A stretch of 64,000 nt of DNA from Neoroseomonas alkaliterrae (GTDB lineage Bacteria; Pseudomonadota; Alphaproteobacteria; Acetobacterales; Acetobacteraceae), in assembly GCF_014199195.1 (NCBI RefSeq), contig NZ_JACIJE010000003.1:124001-188000 (forward strand). The letters are read 5' to 3'. Each line of letters opens with the position of its first letter. Positions within the stretch are counted from its first letter, which is position 1. The notes beneath the pieces were generated by a model. It was not told where the DNA came from. It saw only the letters and a program-made list of their open reading frames with translations, and made no database searches. Below, one piece after another: positions 28,169 through 37,017 of this stretch. Position numbers and translations under genes: made by a program.

Positions 28169-28293
28169 GCCGTCCCTCCTGCCCCGGCCCGCGGCTGGCG
28201 TCCATGACGAAGCGCAAGGCCGCCGCCCGGCCCCGCGGCGGTGTCCGCGCCCGGCGGTATCGCGAGCCTCCGCCCCCCGGAACGGTCGCCGTC

Positions 28294-29001
28294 CTAGTCC
28301 TCGTCCAGCGCCCGGCCCGCCTGGTGCCGGCGCAGCAGCATCAGCCCGATCCCCGCCGAGACGACGAACAGCGCCACCGCGAGGCCGAGCTGCCACGCGC
28401 CATCCACCCGTATGCCCTTGCCCAGCAGCGCGAAGACCACGGTCTGCGGCAGGTAGCCGATGGCCGAGGCGGCCAGGAAGGGCAGCAGGCGGATCCCCGC
28501 CATCCCCGCCAGCAGGTTGAGCGCGAGGTTGTTGCCCACCGGCAGCAGCCGCAGCGCCAGGGTGGCGCCGAAGGGGCTGACCGCGAGCACGTCGCGCAGC
28601 GGCCGCAACCGGTGCCCGAACCGCCCGGCGAGCCGCCGCTCCGCCCAGGACCGCCCGACCGCCCGCGCCCAGGCATAGGAGAGCGCGCATCCGGCCACCT
28701 GCGCCGCGAGCGCGAGCAGGCTGCCCTGCAGCGCGCCGAAGGCGTATCCGCCGAGGAAGGCCACCCCCTGCCGAGGCGCGCCCGCCGCCGTCGCCGCCGC
28801 GCCCATGGCGACGAAGGCGAGATCCCCTGCCAGCCCCTGGCCGAGCACCCAGCGATCCACCCATTCGGTGCCCGGCGCGAAGCCCACGCTGCGCAGCAGC
28901 AGCCCCGCCGCCGCGAGGCCCGCCCCGAGCAGGGCCAGCTTCAGCACCGCCCGCCGCCGCCGCCCCGCCGCGGCCGCGGGCGGCGCGGTCCGCGCGGTCA
29001 T
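28294..29001 (-). CDS. TVP38/TMEM64 (VTT-domain) membrane protein
   Basis: A 235-residue protein with a basic N-terminus, one hydrophobic segment at about residues 19-37, and the VTT (DedA-like) domain. Family marks are GYAFGALQGSLLALAAQVAG and a ...FGATLALRLLPVGNNLALNLLAG core followed by FLAASAIGYLPQTVVF. Such proteins sit in the inner membrane and are linked to lipid scrambling or transport. Its ATG overlaps the stop of the glycosyltransferase gene (ATGA), suggesting that the two act together, for example on polyprenyl-linked sugars. Confidence 0.85.
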   Translation of the reverse strand: MTARTAPPAAAAGRRRRAVLKLALLGAGLAAAGLLLRSVGFAPGTEWVDRWVLGQGLAGDLAFVAMGAAATAAGAPRQGVAFLGGYAFGALQGSLLALAAQVAGCALSYAWARAVGRSWAERRLAGRFGHRLRPLRDVLAVSPFGATLALRLLPVGNNLALNLLAGMAGIRLLPFLAASAIGYLPQTVVFALLGKGIRVDGAWQLGLAVALFVVSAGIGLMLLRRHQAGRALDED

Positions 29002-29786
29002 GGGCCGGCATCCTCCTCGACCGCCGGGCGGCGCCCCCGGCGCTGCAGCCAGGCCACGCCCACCAGGTCGAAGATGCCCACCAGCAGCCTGTCCAGCGTC
29101 CCGTAGTTCGAGGCGCCGCGCACCCGCGGCCGGTGGTTCACCGGCTCGCTGACCACATGCCCGCCCGCGCGCAGCGTCAGCGCCGGCAGGTAGCGGTGCA
29201 TGTGGTCGAAATGCGGGAAGTCGAGGAACAGGTCACGCGGGAAGACCTTGAGGCCGCACCCCGTATCGGGCGTCGCATCGCGCAGGGCCCAGGCGCGCAC
29301 GGCGTTGGCGATGCGGCTCGTGACCCGCTTCACGCCGCTGTCCTTGCGGCTGACGCGATGCCCCGCCACCAGGGTGCGCCGCCCGGCCGCCGCCTCGGCC
29401 TCGGCGCGGGCGAACAGGCGCGGGATGTCGGCCGGGTCGTTCTGCCCGTCCCCGTCGAGTGTCGCGATCCAGCGCCCGCGCGCCGCCTTCACCCCGGTCA
29501 CGATCGCCGCGGACTGCCCGCAGGAGGAAGCGTGCCGCAGCACCCGCACCGGCGCGCCCGCCGCCCGCGCCGCGCGCAGCGCGTCTGCCGTCCCGTCGCT
29601 GGAGCCGTCGTCCACATAGACGATCTCGTGCGGCAGGGCGCCGAGCGCGGCCTCGATCTCCGCGACCAGCGGCGCGATGTTCGGCGCCTCGTTGCGGACC
29701 GGGATGACGACGGAGAGGATCGGTGGCGCGGCGGTCCCAGGTCCCGCCGCGGCGGCCCCGGTTCCGTCGCGGGGTGCGGCGGGCAT
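28998..29786 (-). CDS. family 2 glycosyltransferase, dolichol/undecaprenyl-phosphate type
   Basis: A 262-residue GT-A enzyme. The N-terminal 20 residues are a Gly/Ala/Pro-rich linker, then LSVVIPVRNEAPNI, the DDGSSDGT motif, and the metal/acceptor motif DGDGQNDP near residue 115. The conserved DTGCGLKVFPRDLF block and HRPRVRGASNYG are typical of DPM1-like polyprenyl-phosphate sugar transferases. No C-terminal membrane spans are present. It is coupled to the VTT protein downstream. The sugar transferred is unknown. Confidence 0.85.
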   Translation of the reverse strand: MPAAPRDGTGAAAAGPGTAAPPILSVVIPVRNEAPNIAPLVAEIEAALGALPHEIVYVDDGSSDGTADALRAARAAGAPVRVLRHASSCGQSAAIVTGVKAARGRWIATLDGDGQNDPADIPRLFARAEAEAAAGRRTLVAGHRVSRKDSGVKRVTSRIANAVRAWALRDATPDTGCGLKVFPRDLFLDFPHFDHMHRYLPALTLRAGGHVVSEPVNHRPRVRGASNYGTLDRLLVGIFDLVGVAWLQRRGRRPAVEEDAGP

Positions 29787-30061
29787 GGCGCGGGCGGGTA
29801 GCAGCCCCGCCCCGGCGGGGCAAGCGTATGGGGCGCGGCCCTGGCCCGCCCGGCCGGATCATGCGCCGCCCGCGCGCCCGGGTCCGCCCCCGCCAGCATC
29901 CGCCTTGAAGACTCGCTGCCGCCGCCGCTCCGGCGCGCAGGGCTGCGCCCCGCCTCGCGTGGGTGCGGCGCGTCGCCTCTCCAGCAAGGCCGGACACGCG
30001 TGGGCGCGCCCCGGCCGGCGCGGCGGGTGCGCGGGGCCGCCCTCTCCCCTATATCGCCGCC

Positions 30062-31162
30062 ATGCCCTTCGATGCCCGCACCCTCCCCCCGCAGACCACC
30101 GGAACCGCCACGCGCGACGCCCGCGCCGTCGCCCGCTGGCTGCTGCTCGTCGCCGCCCTGGTCTGGATCATGGTGGCCATCGGCGGCGCCACCCGGCTGA
30201 CCGGCTCGGGCCTGTCCATCATGGAATGGGCGCCGATCGCCGGGATCCTTCCGCCCCTGAGCGATGCCGAGTGGCAGAGGCTTTACGATCTGTATCGCAC
30301 CATCCCCCAGTATCAGCTCGTGAACCAGGGATTCGGGATGGAGGGCTTCAAGCAGATCTTCTGGCTGGAATGGATCCACCGCTTCTGGGGGCGGCTGATC
30401 GGCCTCGCCTATGTCGCCGGCCTCGCCTGGTTCTGGGCCAGCGGCCGCATTCCTGCCGGGCTCAAGCCGCGGCTGTTGCTGCTGCTCGCCCTGGGCGGGC
30501 TGCAGGGGGCGATCGGCTGGTTCATGGTCGCCTCGGGCTTCGAGGCTGACCGCACCGCCGTCTCGCCCTACCGGCTCGTGCTGCATCTCGGCATGGCCTT
30601 CCTGCTCTACGCCATGCTGGTCTGGACCGCGCTCTCGCTGCTGCGCCCCGCGCCGGCCGAGCCGCCCCCGGTGGCGATCCGCCGCTGGACCCATGCGGCG
30701 GCGGGCCTTGCCATCCTCGCCATGCTCGCCGGCGGCTTCGTTGCCGGGATCAAGGCCGGCTTCTCGTACAACACCTTCCCGCTGATGGACGGGCGGCTGG
30801 TGCCGGAGGGCTACTGGGACCTCTCCCCCGCCTGGACGAACTTCACCGCCAATATCCCGGCGGTGCAGTTCAACCACCGGCTTCTCGCGACCCTGGCCCT
30901 GCTCTCCGCCGGCTGGGCCGCCTGGCTCGCCTGGCGCTCGCTGCCGCGCGGCAGGCTGCGCGGCGCCGTCATGGGCCTCGCCGCCGCGGTCGCGCTGCAA
31001 TACGCGCTCGGCGTCGCGACGCTGCTCGCGGTGGTGCCGGTCTGGCTCGGGACGCTCCATCAGGCCGTGGCCGTCCTCGTGCTGACCGGCGCGCTGTTCG
31101 CCATGCATGCGCTGCGCCGGCCCGCCCGGCCGCCGGCCGCCGCAAGGGCCGCGCCGGTGTGA
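30062..31162 (+). CDS. ctaA: heme A synthase
   Basis: A 366-residue polytopic COX15/CtaA protein (about eight spans). The start MPFDARTLPPQTTG at 30062 is chosen over an upstream ATG that adds Arg/Gly-rich sequence. Signature blocks are GATRLTGSGLSIMEW, the first conserved His in WLEWIHRFWGR, a second in LVLHLGMAFLLY, a third in VQFNHRLLA, and the last in LGTLHQAVAV. It oxidises heme O to heme A for aa3-type cytochrome oxidase. Its stop overlaps the kinase start (GTGA). Confidence 0.94.
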   Translation: MPFDARTLPPQTTGTATRDARAVARWLLLVAALVWIMVAIGGATRLTGSGLSIMEWAPIAGILPPLSDAEWQRLYDLYRTIPQYQLVNQGFGMEGFKQIFWLEWIHRFWGRLIGLAYVAGLAWFWASGRIPAGLKPRLLLLLALGGLQGAIGWFMVASGFEADRTAVSPYRLVLHLGMAFLLYAMLVWTALSLLRPAPAEPPPVAIRRWTHAAAGLAILAMLAGGFVAGIKAGFSYNTFPLMDGRLVPEGYWDLSPAWTNFTANIPAVQFNHRLLATLALLSAGWAAWLAWRSLPRGRLRGAVMGLAAAVALQYALGVATLLAVVPVWLGTLHQAVAVLVLTGALFAMHALRRPARPPAAARAAPV

Positions 31163-33801
31163 CCCCCGGGGAGGCAGCCCTCCGCGCCTTCGAGGCCCTG
31201 CCCCATGCGATGATGGTGGCCGACGGGCAGGACCGGCTCGTCATCGCCAATGCCGCCCTGTGGGGCGAGGCCGGCGCCGATCCCGCCCGCTTTCCGCCCG
31301 GCACGCCGCTGCGCGACCTGATGCGGCTCTTGGCCTTCCGCGGCATGCTCGGCCCCGGCGACCCCGCCGCGCTGGCCGAGGCGGCGCTGGCCGAGGACCG
31401 CTCGATCCTGCAGGTCCGCCACCGCCGCAGCGCCGATGGCGCCCGACTGTCGGAAGTGACCACCTTCCCCCTGCCTGGCGGCGGCTTCGTGCTCTGCGCG
31501 GTGGACATCACCGCCCTCAACCGCGCCGAGGCCACCGCGCGCAGCCGCGCCGCGCTGCTCGAACGCGTGCTGAACGCGCAGCGCAGCGGCATCGCGCTGT
31601 TCGACGCCGAGCGCCGCCTCGTCCTCCACAATGCGTCCTACCGCCGGCATTCCGGCGCGACGGCGGAGCTCCTCGCCGGCCGGCCCGCGCTGGGCGACAT
31701 CCTCGAGGGGCTCGAGCGCGCGGGCGAGTTCCACGCCCTGCGCGACCGGGGCCACCTGCGCGCGGTGCTCGCCGCCGACCGCAGCCGGCCGCGCCAGTCC
31801 GAACGCGAGCGCGCCGACGGCACGGTGGTCCGCTTCACCAGCACGCCCTCCCCCGATGGCGGCTTCCTGCTCGAGACCGAGGACGTCACCGACCTCCGCC
31901 GCGCCGAGGCCGAGGCGCGCCGCCGCGCGGCCATCCTCGACGGCGTGCTGGAGGCGCTGCCGCACGGCATCTGCGTCTGGGGCCCGGACCGCCGGGTGGC
32001 GCTGTTCAACGACGCCTATCTCAGGCTGATGGAAGGCGCGCCGCTGCAGGTCGGCGACACGCTCGAGGAGGTGATCCGCCGCCGCGCCGAGGCCGGCGAA
32101 TACGGGCCCGGCGAGGCCGCCGCGGTCTATGCGCGGGAGATGGCGCGCGACCTCTCCGTCCCGCAGGAGCGCCGCCGGCGCCGCGCCAACGGCACCGCGC
32201 TCGACGTGCGGACCGCGCCGCTGCCCGATGGCGGGCATGTCTCGGTCGTCACCGACGTCACGGCGCTGTGGAAGGCCGAGGAGGAGGCGCGCCGCCGGGC
32301 GATGCTGCTCGAGACCGCGCTCGCCTCGATGCGCCACGGCTTCACCCTCTACGACGCCGCATCGCGTGTCGTGGTGGCGAATGCGCTGGCCGAGCGCCTC
32401 GGGGGCCTCAGCCCCGGCGCCCTCGCCCCCGGCCGCCGCTTCGAGGAGGTGGTGCGCGAGCAGGTCGCCTCCGGCGCCCTCGGCTCGGGCGAGGAGGCCG
32501 AGGCGATCGCCGCCGCCGCCATCGCGCTCGACCGCACGCGCCCGCACCGGATGCGCCGCCGCACCGAAGAGGGGCAGGTGCTCGAGATCGCCTCCGACCC
32601 CACGCCCGATGGCGGCTTCGTCGTGACGCATGTGGACGTCACCGCCCTCGCGGCCGCGGAGGCCGAGGCCCAGGCGCGGGCCGGGATCCTGCGCGTGATG
32701 CTCGACAACACGCGGCACGGCATCTGCCTCTTCGATGCCACCGGGCACATCGTGGCGGTGAACGCACTCGCCGCGCGCATGTGCGGCCTCGCGCCCGAGC
32801 AGATGGCTCCGGGCCGCCACCTGCTCGATGTCCGCGACGAGCAGATCGCCGCCGGGGAGTTCGGCGACCCCGCCGCGGCGGCGCGCTTCGTCGGGGCGCG
32901 CAGCGAGGAGCCCTGGCGCGGGCCGGACCGCTACACGCGCCGCCGCCCCGACGGGACGATGCTCGAGATCACCACGGACCCCACCCCCGATGGCGGCTTC
33001 GTGCGCACCTACACCGACGTCACCGAGGACCGCCGCATCCGCGACGAGCTGGAACGCGCGCGCGCCGCCGCCGGGGCGGCGAGCGAGGCGAAGTCCCGCT
33101 TCCTCGCCACCATGAGCCACGAGCTGCGCACGCCGCTCTCGGCCGTGATCGGCTTCGCCGAGGCGATCCTCGCCGAGACCGAGCCCGGGCGCGTCGCCAC
33201 CTATGCCGGCGAGGTGCGCGATGCCGGGCGGCACCTGCTGGCCCTGATCGAGGACATCCTCGAAGTCGCGCGCGCCGGCGGGCCGGAGGCAGGCGCGGGC
33301 GAGACCCTCCTCGACCCGGCCGCGCTGGTCGCGAGCCTCGCCGCCGCCCATGGCGAGGCGGCGAAGGCCGCGGGCATCGCGTTCGAGGCCACAGCCGCCC
33401 CCGCCCTGCCGCCGCTGCGCAGCGACGAGCGCCGCCTGCGCCGCATCCTGCGCGCGCTGCTCGACAATGCGCTGAAGTTCACACCCGCGGGCGGCACGGT
33501 GCGCCTTGCCGCCGCGGCGGATCAGGCCGGCGGCCTCGTCTTCACCGTCTCCGACACCGGCATCGGCATGGCAGGCGAGGACATTCCCCGCGCCTTCGAG
33601 CCCTTCACCCAGCTCGACGGCTCGAGGGCGCGGCGCTACGCCGGCTCCGGCCTCGGCCTGCACCTCGCCCGGCTGCTCGCCCAGGCGATTCGGGCCGATC
33701 TCGCATTGGAGAGCGCGCCCGGCCGGGGCACCATCGCCACCCTTCGCCTGCCGCCCGGCATCACCATCTCGGCGCAAGAGGCGCCCGAGGAGACTGCATG
33801 A
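31159..33801 (+). CDS. cytosolic histidine kinase with five tandem PAS domains
   Basis: An 880-residue protein with no membrane segment. Five PAS repeats of about 125 residues start near residues 12, 133, 259, 383 and 510. Each carries a HGI/HGF-type motif followed by a terminal PDGGF/PDGGH block and a DVTAL-type link. The HisKA domain follows with the phospho-acceptor His in MSHELRTPL (residue 654). The ATPase domain has the N box DNALKF (Asn770), DTGIGM and GSGLGL. No receiver domain and no response-regulator gene are near. It starts at a GTG within the ctaA stop and ends overlapping the tldD start, so it belongs to that operon. Confidence 0.92.
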   Translation: MTPGEAALRAFEALPHAMMVADGQDRLVIANAALWGEAGADPARFPPGTPLRDLMRLLAFRGMLGPGDPAALAEAALAEDRSILQVRHRRSADGARLSEVTTFPLPGGGFVLCAVDITALNRAEATARSRAALLERVLNAQRSGIALFDAERRLVLHNASYRRHSGATAELLAGRPALGDILEGLERAGEFHALRDRGHLRAVLAADRSRPRQSERERADGTVVRFTSTPSPDGGFLLETEDVTDLRRAEAEARRRAAILDGVLEALPHGICVWGPDRRVALFNDAYLRLMEGAPLQVGDTLEEVIRRRAEAGEYGPGEAAAVYAREMARDLSVPQERRRRRANGTALDVRTAPLPDGGHVSVVTDVTALWKAEEEARRRAMLLETALASMRHGFTLYDAASRVVVANALAERLGGLSPGALAPGRRFEEVVREQVASGALGSGEEAEAIAAAAIALDRTRPHRMRRRTEEGQVLEIASDPTPDGGFVVTHVDVTALAAAEAEAQARAGILRVMLDNTRHGICLFDATGHIVAVNALAARMCGLAPEQMAPGRHLLDVRDEQIAAGEFGDPAAAARFVGARSEEPWRGPDRYTRRRPDGTMLEITTDPTPDGGFVRTYTDVTEDRRIRDELERARAAAGAASEAKSRFLATMSHELRTPLSAVIGFAEAILAETEPGRVATYAGEVRDAGRHLLALIEDILEVARAGGPEAGAGETLLDPAALVASLAAAHGEAAKAAGIAFEATAAPALPPLRSDERRLRRILRALLDNALKFTPAGGTVRLAAAADQAGGLVFTVSDTGIGMAGEDIPRAFEPFTQLDGSRARRYAGSGLGLHLARLLAQAIRADLALESAPGRGTIATLRLPPGITISAQEAPEETA

Positions 33802-35228
33802 CCGCCCTTGCCACCACCGACGCCCTGTTCTTCGGCCTGCTCGACCGCGACGCCGCCGCGCGCCGCCTGCGCGAGGCCACCGCCGGCTGCGAGGACGGGG
33901 AGCTCTTCCTCGAATACCGGGAGAGCGAGGCGATCGCGATCGACGACGGGCGCATCCGCTCGGCCTCCTACGACGCCACGCGCGGATTCGGCCTGCGCGC
34001 CGTGAGCGGGGAGGCGGCCGGCTACGCCCATGCCGGCGAACTCTCCGACGCCGCCCTCGCCCGCGCGGCGGAGGCGGTGAAGGCCGTCCGCCAGGGCCGC
34101 TCCGGGACGCTGGAAGCCGGCCCGCGCGCGACCAACGCCCGGCTCTACACCGACGCCAACCCGCTCGCGCAGATGGATTTCGCCGCCAAGACCGCGCTGC
34201 TGCAGGAGATCGACGCCTTCGCCCGCGCCGCCGACCCGCGCGTGGTGCAGGTGATGGCCTCCATCACCGGCGAATGGCAGGCGGTGCAGATCCTGCGCCC
34301 GGACGGCCAGCGCGTGGCGGATCTCCGCCCGCTGGTGCGCTTCTCCGTCTCGGTGGTGGTGGAGAAGGACGGAAGGCGCGAGAGCGGCACCTTCGGTACC
34401 GGCGGGCGTTTCGACTACGCCCGCATCCTCGCCGGCGGCGCCTGGAAGGCCGGGGTGACGGAGGCCCTGCGCCAGGCGCTCGTGAACCTCGAGAGCATCC
34501 CCGCCCCGGCCGGCGAGATGGAGGTGGTGCTCGGCCCCGGCTGGCCCGGCATCCTCCTGCATGAGGCGATCGGGCACGGGCTGGAGGGCGACTTCAACCG
34601 CAAGAAGACCTCGGCCTTCGCCGGGCTGCTCGGAAGCCGCATCGCCGCCCCCGGCGTGACGGTGGTGGATGACGGCACCATCCCCGACCGCCGCGGCTCG
34701 CTCACCGTGGACGACGAGGGCACGCCGACCGGCCGCACCGTGCTGATCGAGGACGGGATCCTGACGGGCTTCCTCCAGGACCGGCAGAACGCGCGGCTGA
34801 TGGGCGTCGCCCCCACCGGCAATGGCCGCCGCCAGTCGCACGCGCATATCCCGATGCCGCGCATGACCAACACGGTGATGCTCGGCGGCAGCCACACGCC
34901 GGAGGAGGTGATCGCGAGCGTCAGGCGCGGCCTCTACGCCGTCAACTTCGGCGGCGGGCAGGTGGACATCACCTCGGGCAAGTTCGTGTTCAGCGCCTCC
35001 GAGGCCTACCTGATCGAGGACGGCAGGATCGGCCCGCCGGTCAAGGGCGCGACGCTGATCGGCAACGGCCCCGATGCGCTGACCAAGGTGGCGATGGTGG
35101 CCAACGACATGGCGCTCGACCCCGGGATCGGCACCTGCGGCAAGCAGGGCCAGGGCGTGCCCGTGGGCGTCGGCCAGCCGACCCTCAAGATGACCGGCCT
35201 GACGGTGGGCGGCACCGCGCTGGCCTGA
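33798..35228 (+). CDS. tldD: metalloprotease TldD
   Basis: A 476-residue member of the TldD/PmbA family starting MTALATTDALFFG, with the zinc motif HEAIGH at residues 255-260 followed by GLEGDFNRKKTSAF. The conserved C-terminal GTCGKQGQGVPVGVGQP is intact. With TldE/PmbA it forms a heterodimeric protease that degrades unfolded peptides and processes peptide modifiers; the partner gene is not in this window. The ATG overlaps the kinase stop (ATGA). Its TGA stop is also the first three bases of a repeat element. Confidence 0.93.
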   Translation: MTALATTDALFFGLLDRDAAARRLREATAGCEDGELFLEYRESEAIAIDDGRIRSASYDATRGFGLRAVSGEAAGYAHAGELSDAALARAAEAVKAVRQGRSGTLEAGPRATNARLYTDANPLAQMDFAAKTALLQEIDAFARAADPRVVQVMASITGEWQAVQILRPDGQRVADLRPLVRFSVSVVVEKDGRRESGTFGTGGRFDYARILAGGAWKAGVTEALRQALVNLESIPAPAGEMEVVLGPGWPGILLHEAIGHGLEGDFNRKKTSAFAGLLGSRIAAPGVTVVDDGTIPDRRGSLTVDDEGTPTGRTVLIEDGILTGFLQDRQNARLMGVAPTGNGRRQSHAHIPMPRMTNTVMLGGSHTPEEVIASVRRGLYAVNFGGGQVDITSGKFVFSASEAYLIEDGRIGPPVKGATLIGNGPDALTKVAMVANDMALDPGIGTCGKQGQGVPVGVGQPTLKMTGLTVGGTALA

Positions 35229-35356
35229 TACCCTGCTGACACAGGTCGATCCTTTGTCTGCAGGGTATCAGGATTTGGTTCCGCGCGCGGCCGCCCCATG
35301 AGCCCCGCGCGCCATACCATCGGGCGATATGTCAGCCCCTTCGACCGCTGGCCTGA
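35226..35356 (+). repeat. stop-codon-anchored intergenic repeat, copy 1
   Basis: A 131-bp element beginning at the tldD TGA. The left inverted repeat is TGATACCCTGC (35226-35236) with GCAGGGTATCA (35260-35270). The central block is GCGCGCGGCCGCCCC, then CCCCGCGCGCCATACCA, and the end is CCGCTGGCCTGA. It aligns along its whole length with the reverse complement of copy 3 and with the ends of copy 2. Confidence 0.8.
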
Positions 35357-35382
35357 CGGCCCGCGGCGGCCCCTCTCCCGGC

Positions 35383-35412
35383 CCCGCGCCATGAACGGCT
35401 TCATGGCGCGGG
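35383..35412. terminator. perfect 13-bp hairpin after tldD repeat
   Basis: CCCGCGCCATGAA (35383-35395) pairs perfectly with TTCATGGCGCGGG (35400-35412) around a CGGC loop. It lies between the repeat copy and the small gene at 35458. A second small inverted repeat (ATCGCG/CGCGAT) follows. It is a likely terminator or mRNA-stabilising structure. Confidence 0.5.
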
Positions 35413-35457
35413 ATCGCGTTGCGCGATAAGAACGATCGCGCTTCCGAGGAGGCCCGC

Positions 35458-35733
35458 ATGAGCGAGATCCCGCCCCCGACCCCCGACCCGTCCGCCGAGG
35501 AGGCGCAGCGGGAGGAAGCCCGCCGCGCGAGCGAGGCCGGCGGCGCGGATGGCGTTGCGGACGGCGTCGGCACCGCGCTCGATCTCGTCGCGCATGGCGC
35601 GCTCGACCTCGCCGTCACGGCAGCCGATGCCGCGCTCGATGCCGCGAGCGCGACCGTCCAGGCCGGCGCCGCGGTCGCCAAGGTGTCGCTCGAGGTGATC
35701 GGCGGCATCGTCAGCGGCGTCGCCGACCTCTGA
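35458..35733 (+). CDS. small acidic alanine-rich protein of unknown function
   Basis: A 91-residue protein with a good ribosome site (GAGGAG) before the ATG at 35458. Residues 1-30 are Pro/Glu-rich and charged. Residues 35-91 are an alanine/valine-rich, probably helical stretch (LDLVAHGALDLAVTAADAAL) ending IGGIVSGVADL, which could associate with membranes. I recognise no family. It is isolated between two copies of the stop-anchored repeat, and its own TGA begins copy 2. Third-position GC bias and the ribosome site support it being real. Confidence 0.55.
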   Translation: MSEIPPPTPDPSAEEAQREEARRASEAGGADGVADGVGTALDLVAHGALDLAVTAADAALDAASATVQAGAAVAKVSLEVIGGIVSGVADL

Positions 35734-35825
35734 TGCCCTGCGGACAAAGGATCGCCCCTTGTCCGCAGGGTATCAGGATCTGGGTCCGCGCGCGGCCGCC
35801 CCACCAGACCTGCCCGCTGGCATGA
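35731..35825 (+). repeat. stop-codon-anchored intergenic repeat, copy 2 (shortened)
   Basis: A 95-bp element beginning at the TGA of the small gene. The left arms are TGCCCTGCGGACAA and TTGTCCGCAGGGTA, followed by TCAGGATCTGGGTCCGCG and GCGGCCGCCCC, then directly CCGCTGGCATGA. It lacks about 36 internal bases present in copies 1 and 3. Confidence 0.78.
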
Positions 35826-35844
35826 CGGCGCCGCCGCACGCGCG

Positions 35845-35871
35845 GCGGAGACGGGAACGGCCCGTCTCCGC
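35845..35871. terminator. bidirectional 11-bp hairpin
   Basis: GCGGAGACGGG (35845-35855) pairs perfectly with CCCGTCTCCGC (35861-35871). It is 24 bases after the stop of the minus-strand cyclase gene and downstream of the small plus-strand gene, so it may serve both. Confidence 0.6.
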
Positions 35872-35894
35872 TGGTCCCGGACGGCGAACCGGCC

Positions 35895-36926
35895 TCAGCG
35901 GATCGCGACCGGGTTGATGATCGCCTGCACCGCGCCGCGATAGAGCGGCTGGCCGAGCACGAACATGAACTCGCTCGCCCCGTCCGCCACCAGCCCGCGC
36001 GTGTCGAGGTTCTCGAGGATGTAGATCCCGTTGCGCGCGAGCAGGACCTGGTGCCCCTGCCAGACCACGTTCGGGTTCCTGAAGGGCACCGCCTCGACCC
36101 CCCAGGTGTCGGCGCCGACCGCCAGCGGCTGCAGCGAGGCGAGGTATTCCGCCCCCGGCCCGTCGATCCCCGGCTCCTGGCTGCCGAAGAGCTGGGGATT
36201 CTCCGTCAGCACCGAGAGCCAGCCCGTGTGCAGAACCACCACATCGCCCGGCGTCACGCGCACATTCTGCTGCGCCATGGCCTGGCGCAGTTCGTCCGCC
36301 GTGACGAGCTCGCCGCCGTCAAGGCGCGGCTTGCCCTTGAACCGCGCGAGGTCCACCAGCACGCCGCGGGTGACGAAGGGCGGGATGTTCTCGATGCCGA
36401 GCTTCGTCACTCCCGTGGTGCGCACGAAGTCGCGCGCGCGGTTGCCGTTGTAGAAGACGTTGTCGATGCCGAGATGCGCCAGGCTGTCGATCTGCGTGCC
36501 GACGCCGAGCCAGCCATTCACCATGTCGTCCACATACGACATGCGGTTGGCGCCGAAGGTCTGCCCGTCCTCCTGGCCCGGCATGAAGACCGTGACGCTG
36601 AAGTTGCGCGGCGGGAAGGCCGGCGTGCTGCGGTCCACCGCGATCCCCATGCGGTAGGTCTTGCCCTCCCGCACCAGCCGCGTCGCCTCCTGCACCTTGG
36701 CCGGCGTCAGCAGGTTGGCCGCGCCCAGCTGGTCATCCGGCCCCCAGCGGGAAGGGAACCAGTTGCCTCCGGCCGCGCCTGCGGCCGGCGCCTGGGCCTG
36801 CGCGAGCCTGACGCCCGAACCGGCCTGGATCGCGACGCATCCGGCGCAGGCCGCGCCCATCAGGCCACGCCGTGTCATCCCGCCGGCCTCGGCCGGGCCG
36901 GACTGCAAACGCCGCATCATTCGCAT
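35895..36926 (-). CDS. exported cyclase-family (kynurenine formamidase-like) hydrolase
   Basis: A 343-residue protein with an N-terminal export signal that contains TRRGLMGAACAGC (Tat-like RR) and ends near AQAQA at about residue 46. The body is a PF04199-type cyclase: WGPDDQLGAANLLTP, the metal motif region GTQIDSLAHLG, and VVVLHTGW near residue 210. Relatives hydrolyse amides or lactones such as N-formylkynurenine or isatin; the substrate here is unknown. The first ATG follows GGGAGG at 8 bases and is preferred, although an internal MTRRG start would give a cleaner Tat signal. Confidence 0.78.
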   Translation of the reverse strand: MRMMRRLQSGPAEAGGMTRRGLMGAACAGCVAIQAGSGVRLAQAQAPAAGAAGGNWFPSRWGPDDQLGAANLLTPAKVQEATRLVREGKTYRMGIAVDRSTPAFPPRNFSVTVFMPGQEDGQTFGANRMSYVDDMVNGWLGVGTQIDSLAHLGIDNVFYNGNRARDFVRTTGVTKLGIENIPPFVTRGVLVDLARFKGKPRLDGGELVTADELRQAMAQQNVRVTPGDVVVLHTGWLSVLTENPQLFGSQEPGIDGPGAEYLASLQPLAVGADTWGVEAVPFRNPNVVWQGHQVLLARNGIYILENLDTRGLVADGASEFMFVLGQPLYRGAVQAIINPVAIR

Positions 36927-37017
36927 GTCGCTTCCCTCCCGTCTCGCCGGTCGTGCCGCCGGCGGACGGAAGGGTGGCGAATCCAGGCGGCGTTATACAA
37001 TCACCACGTGCAGACGG

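Noticed and set aside
31107..33797. A frame continuous with tldD running back through the kinase gene
   Set aside because: The upstream part is Arg/Pro-rich out-of-frame kinase sequence; TldD similarity starts at the ATG at 33798.
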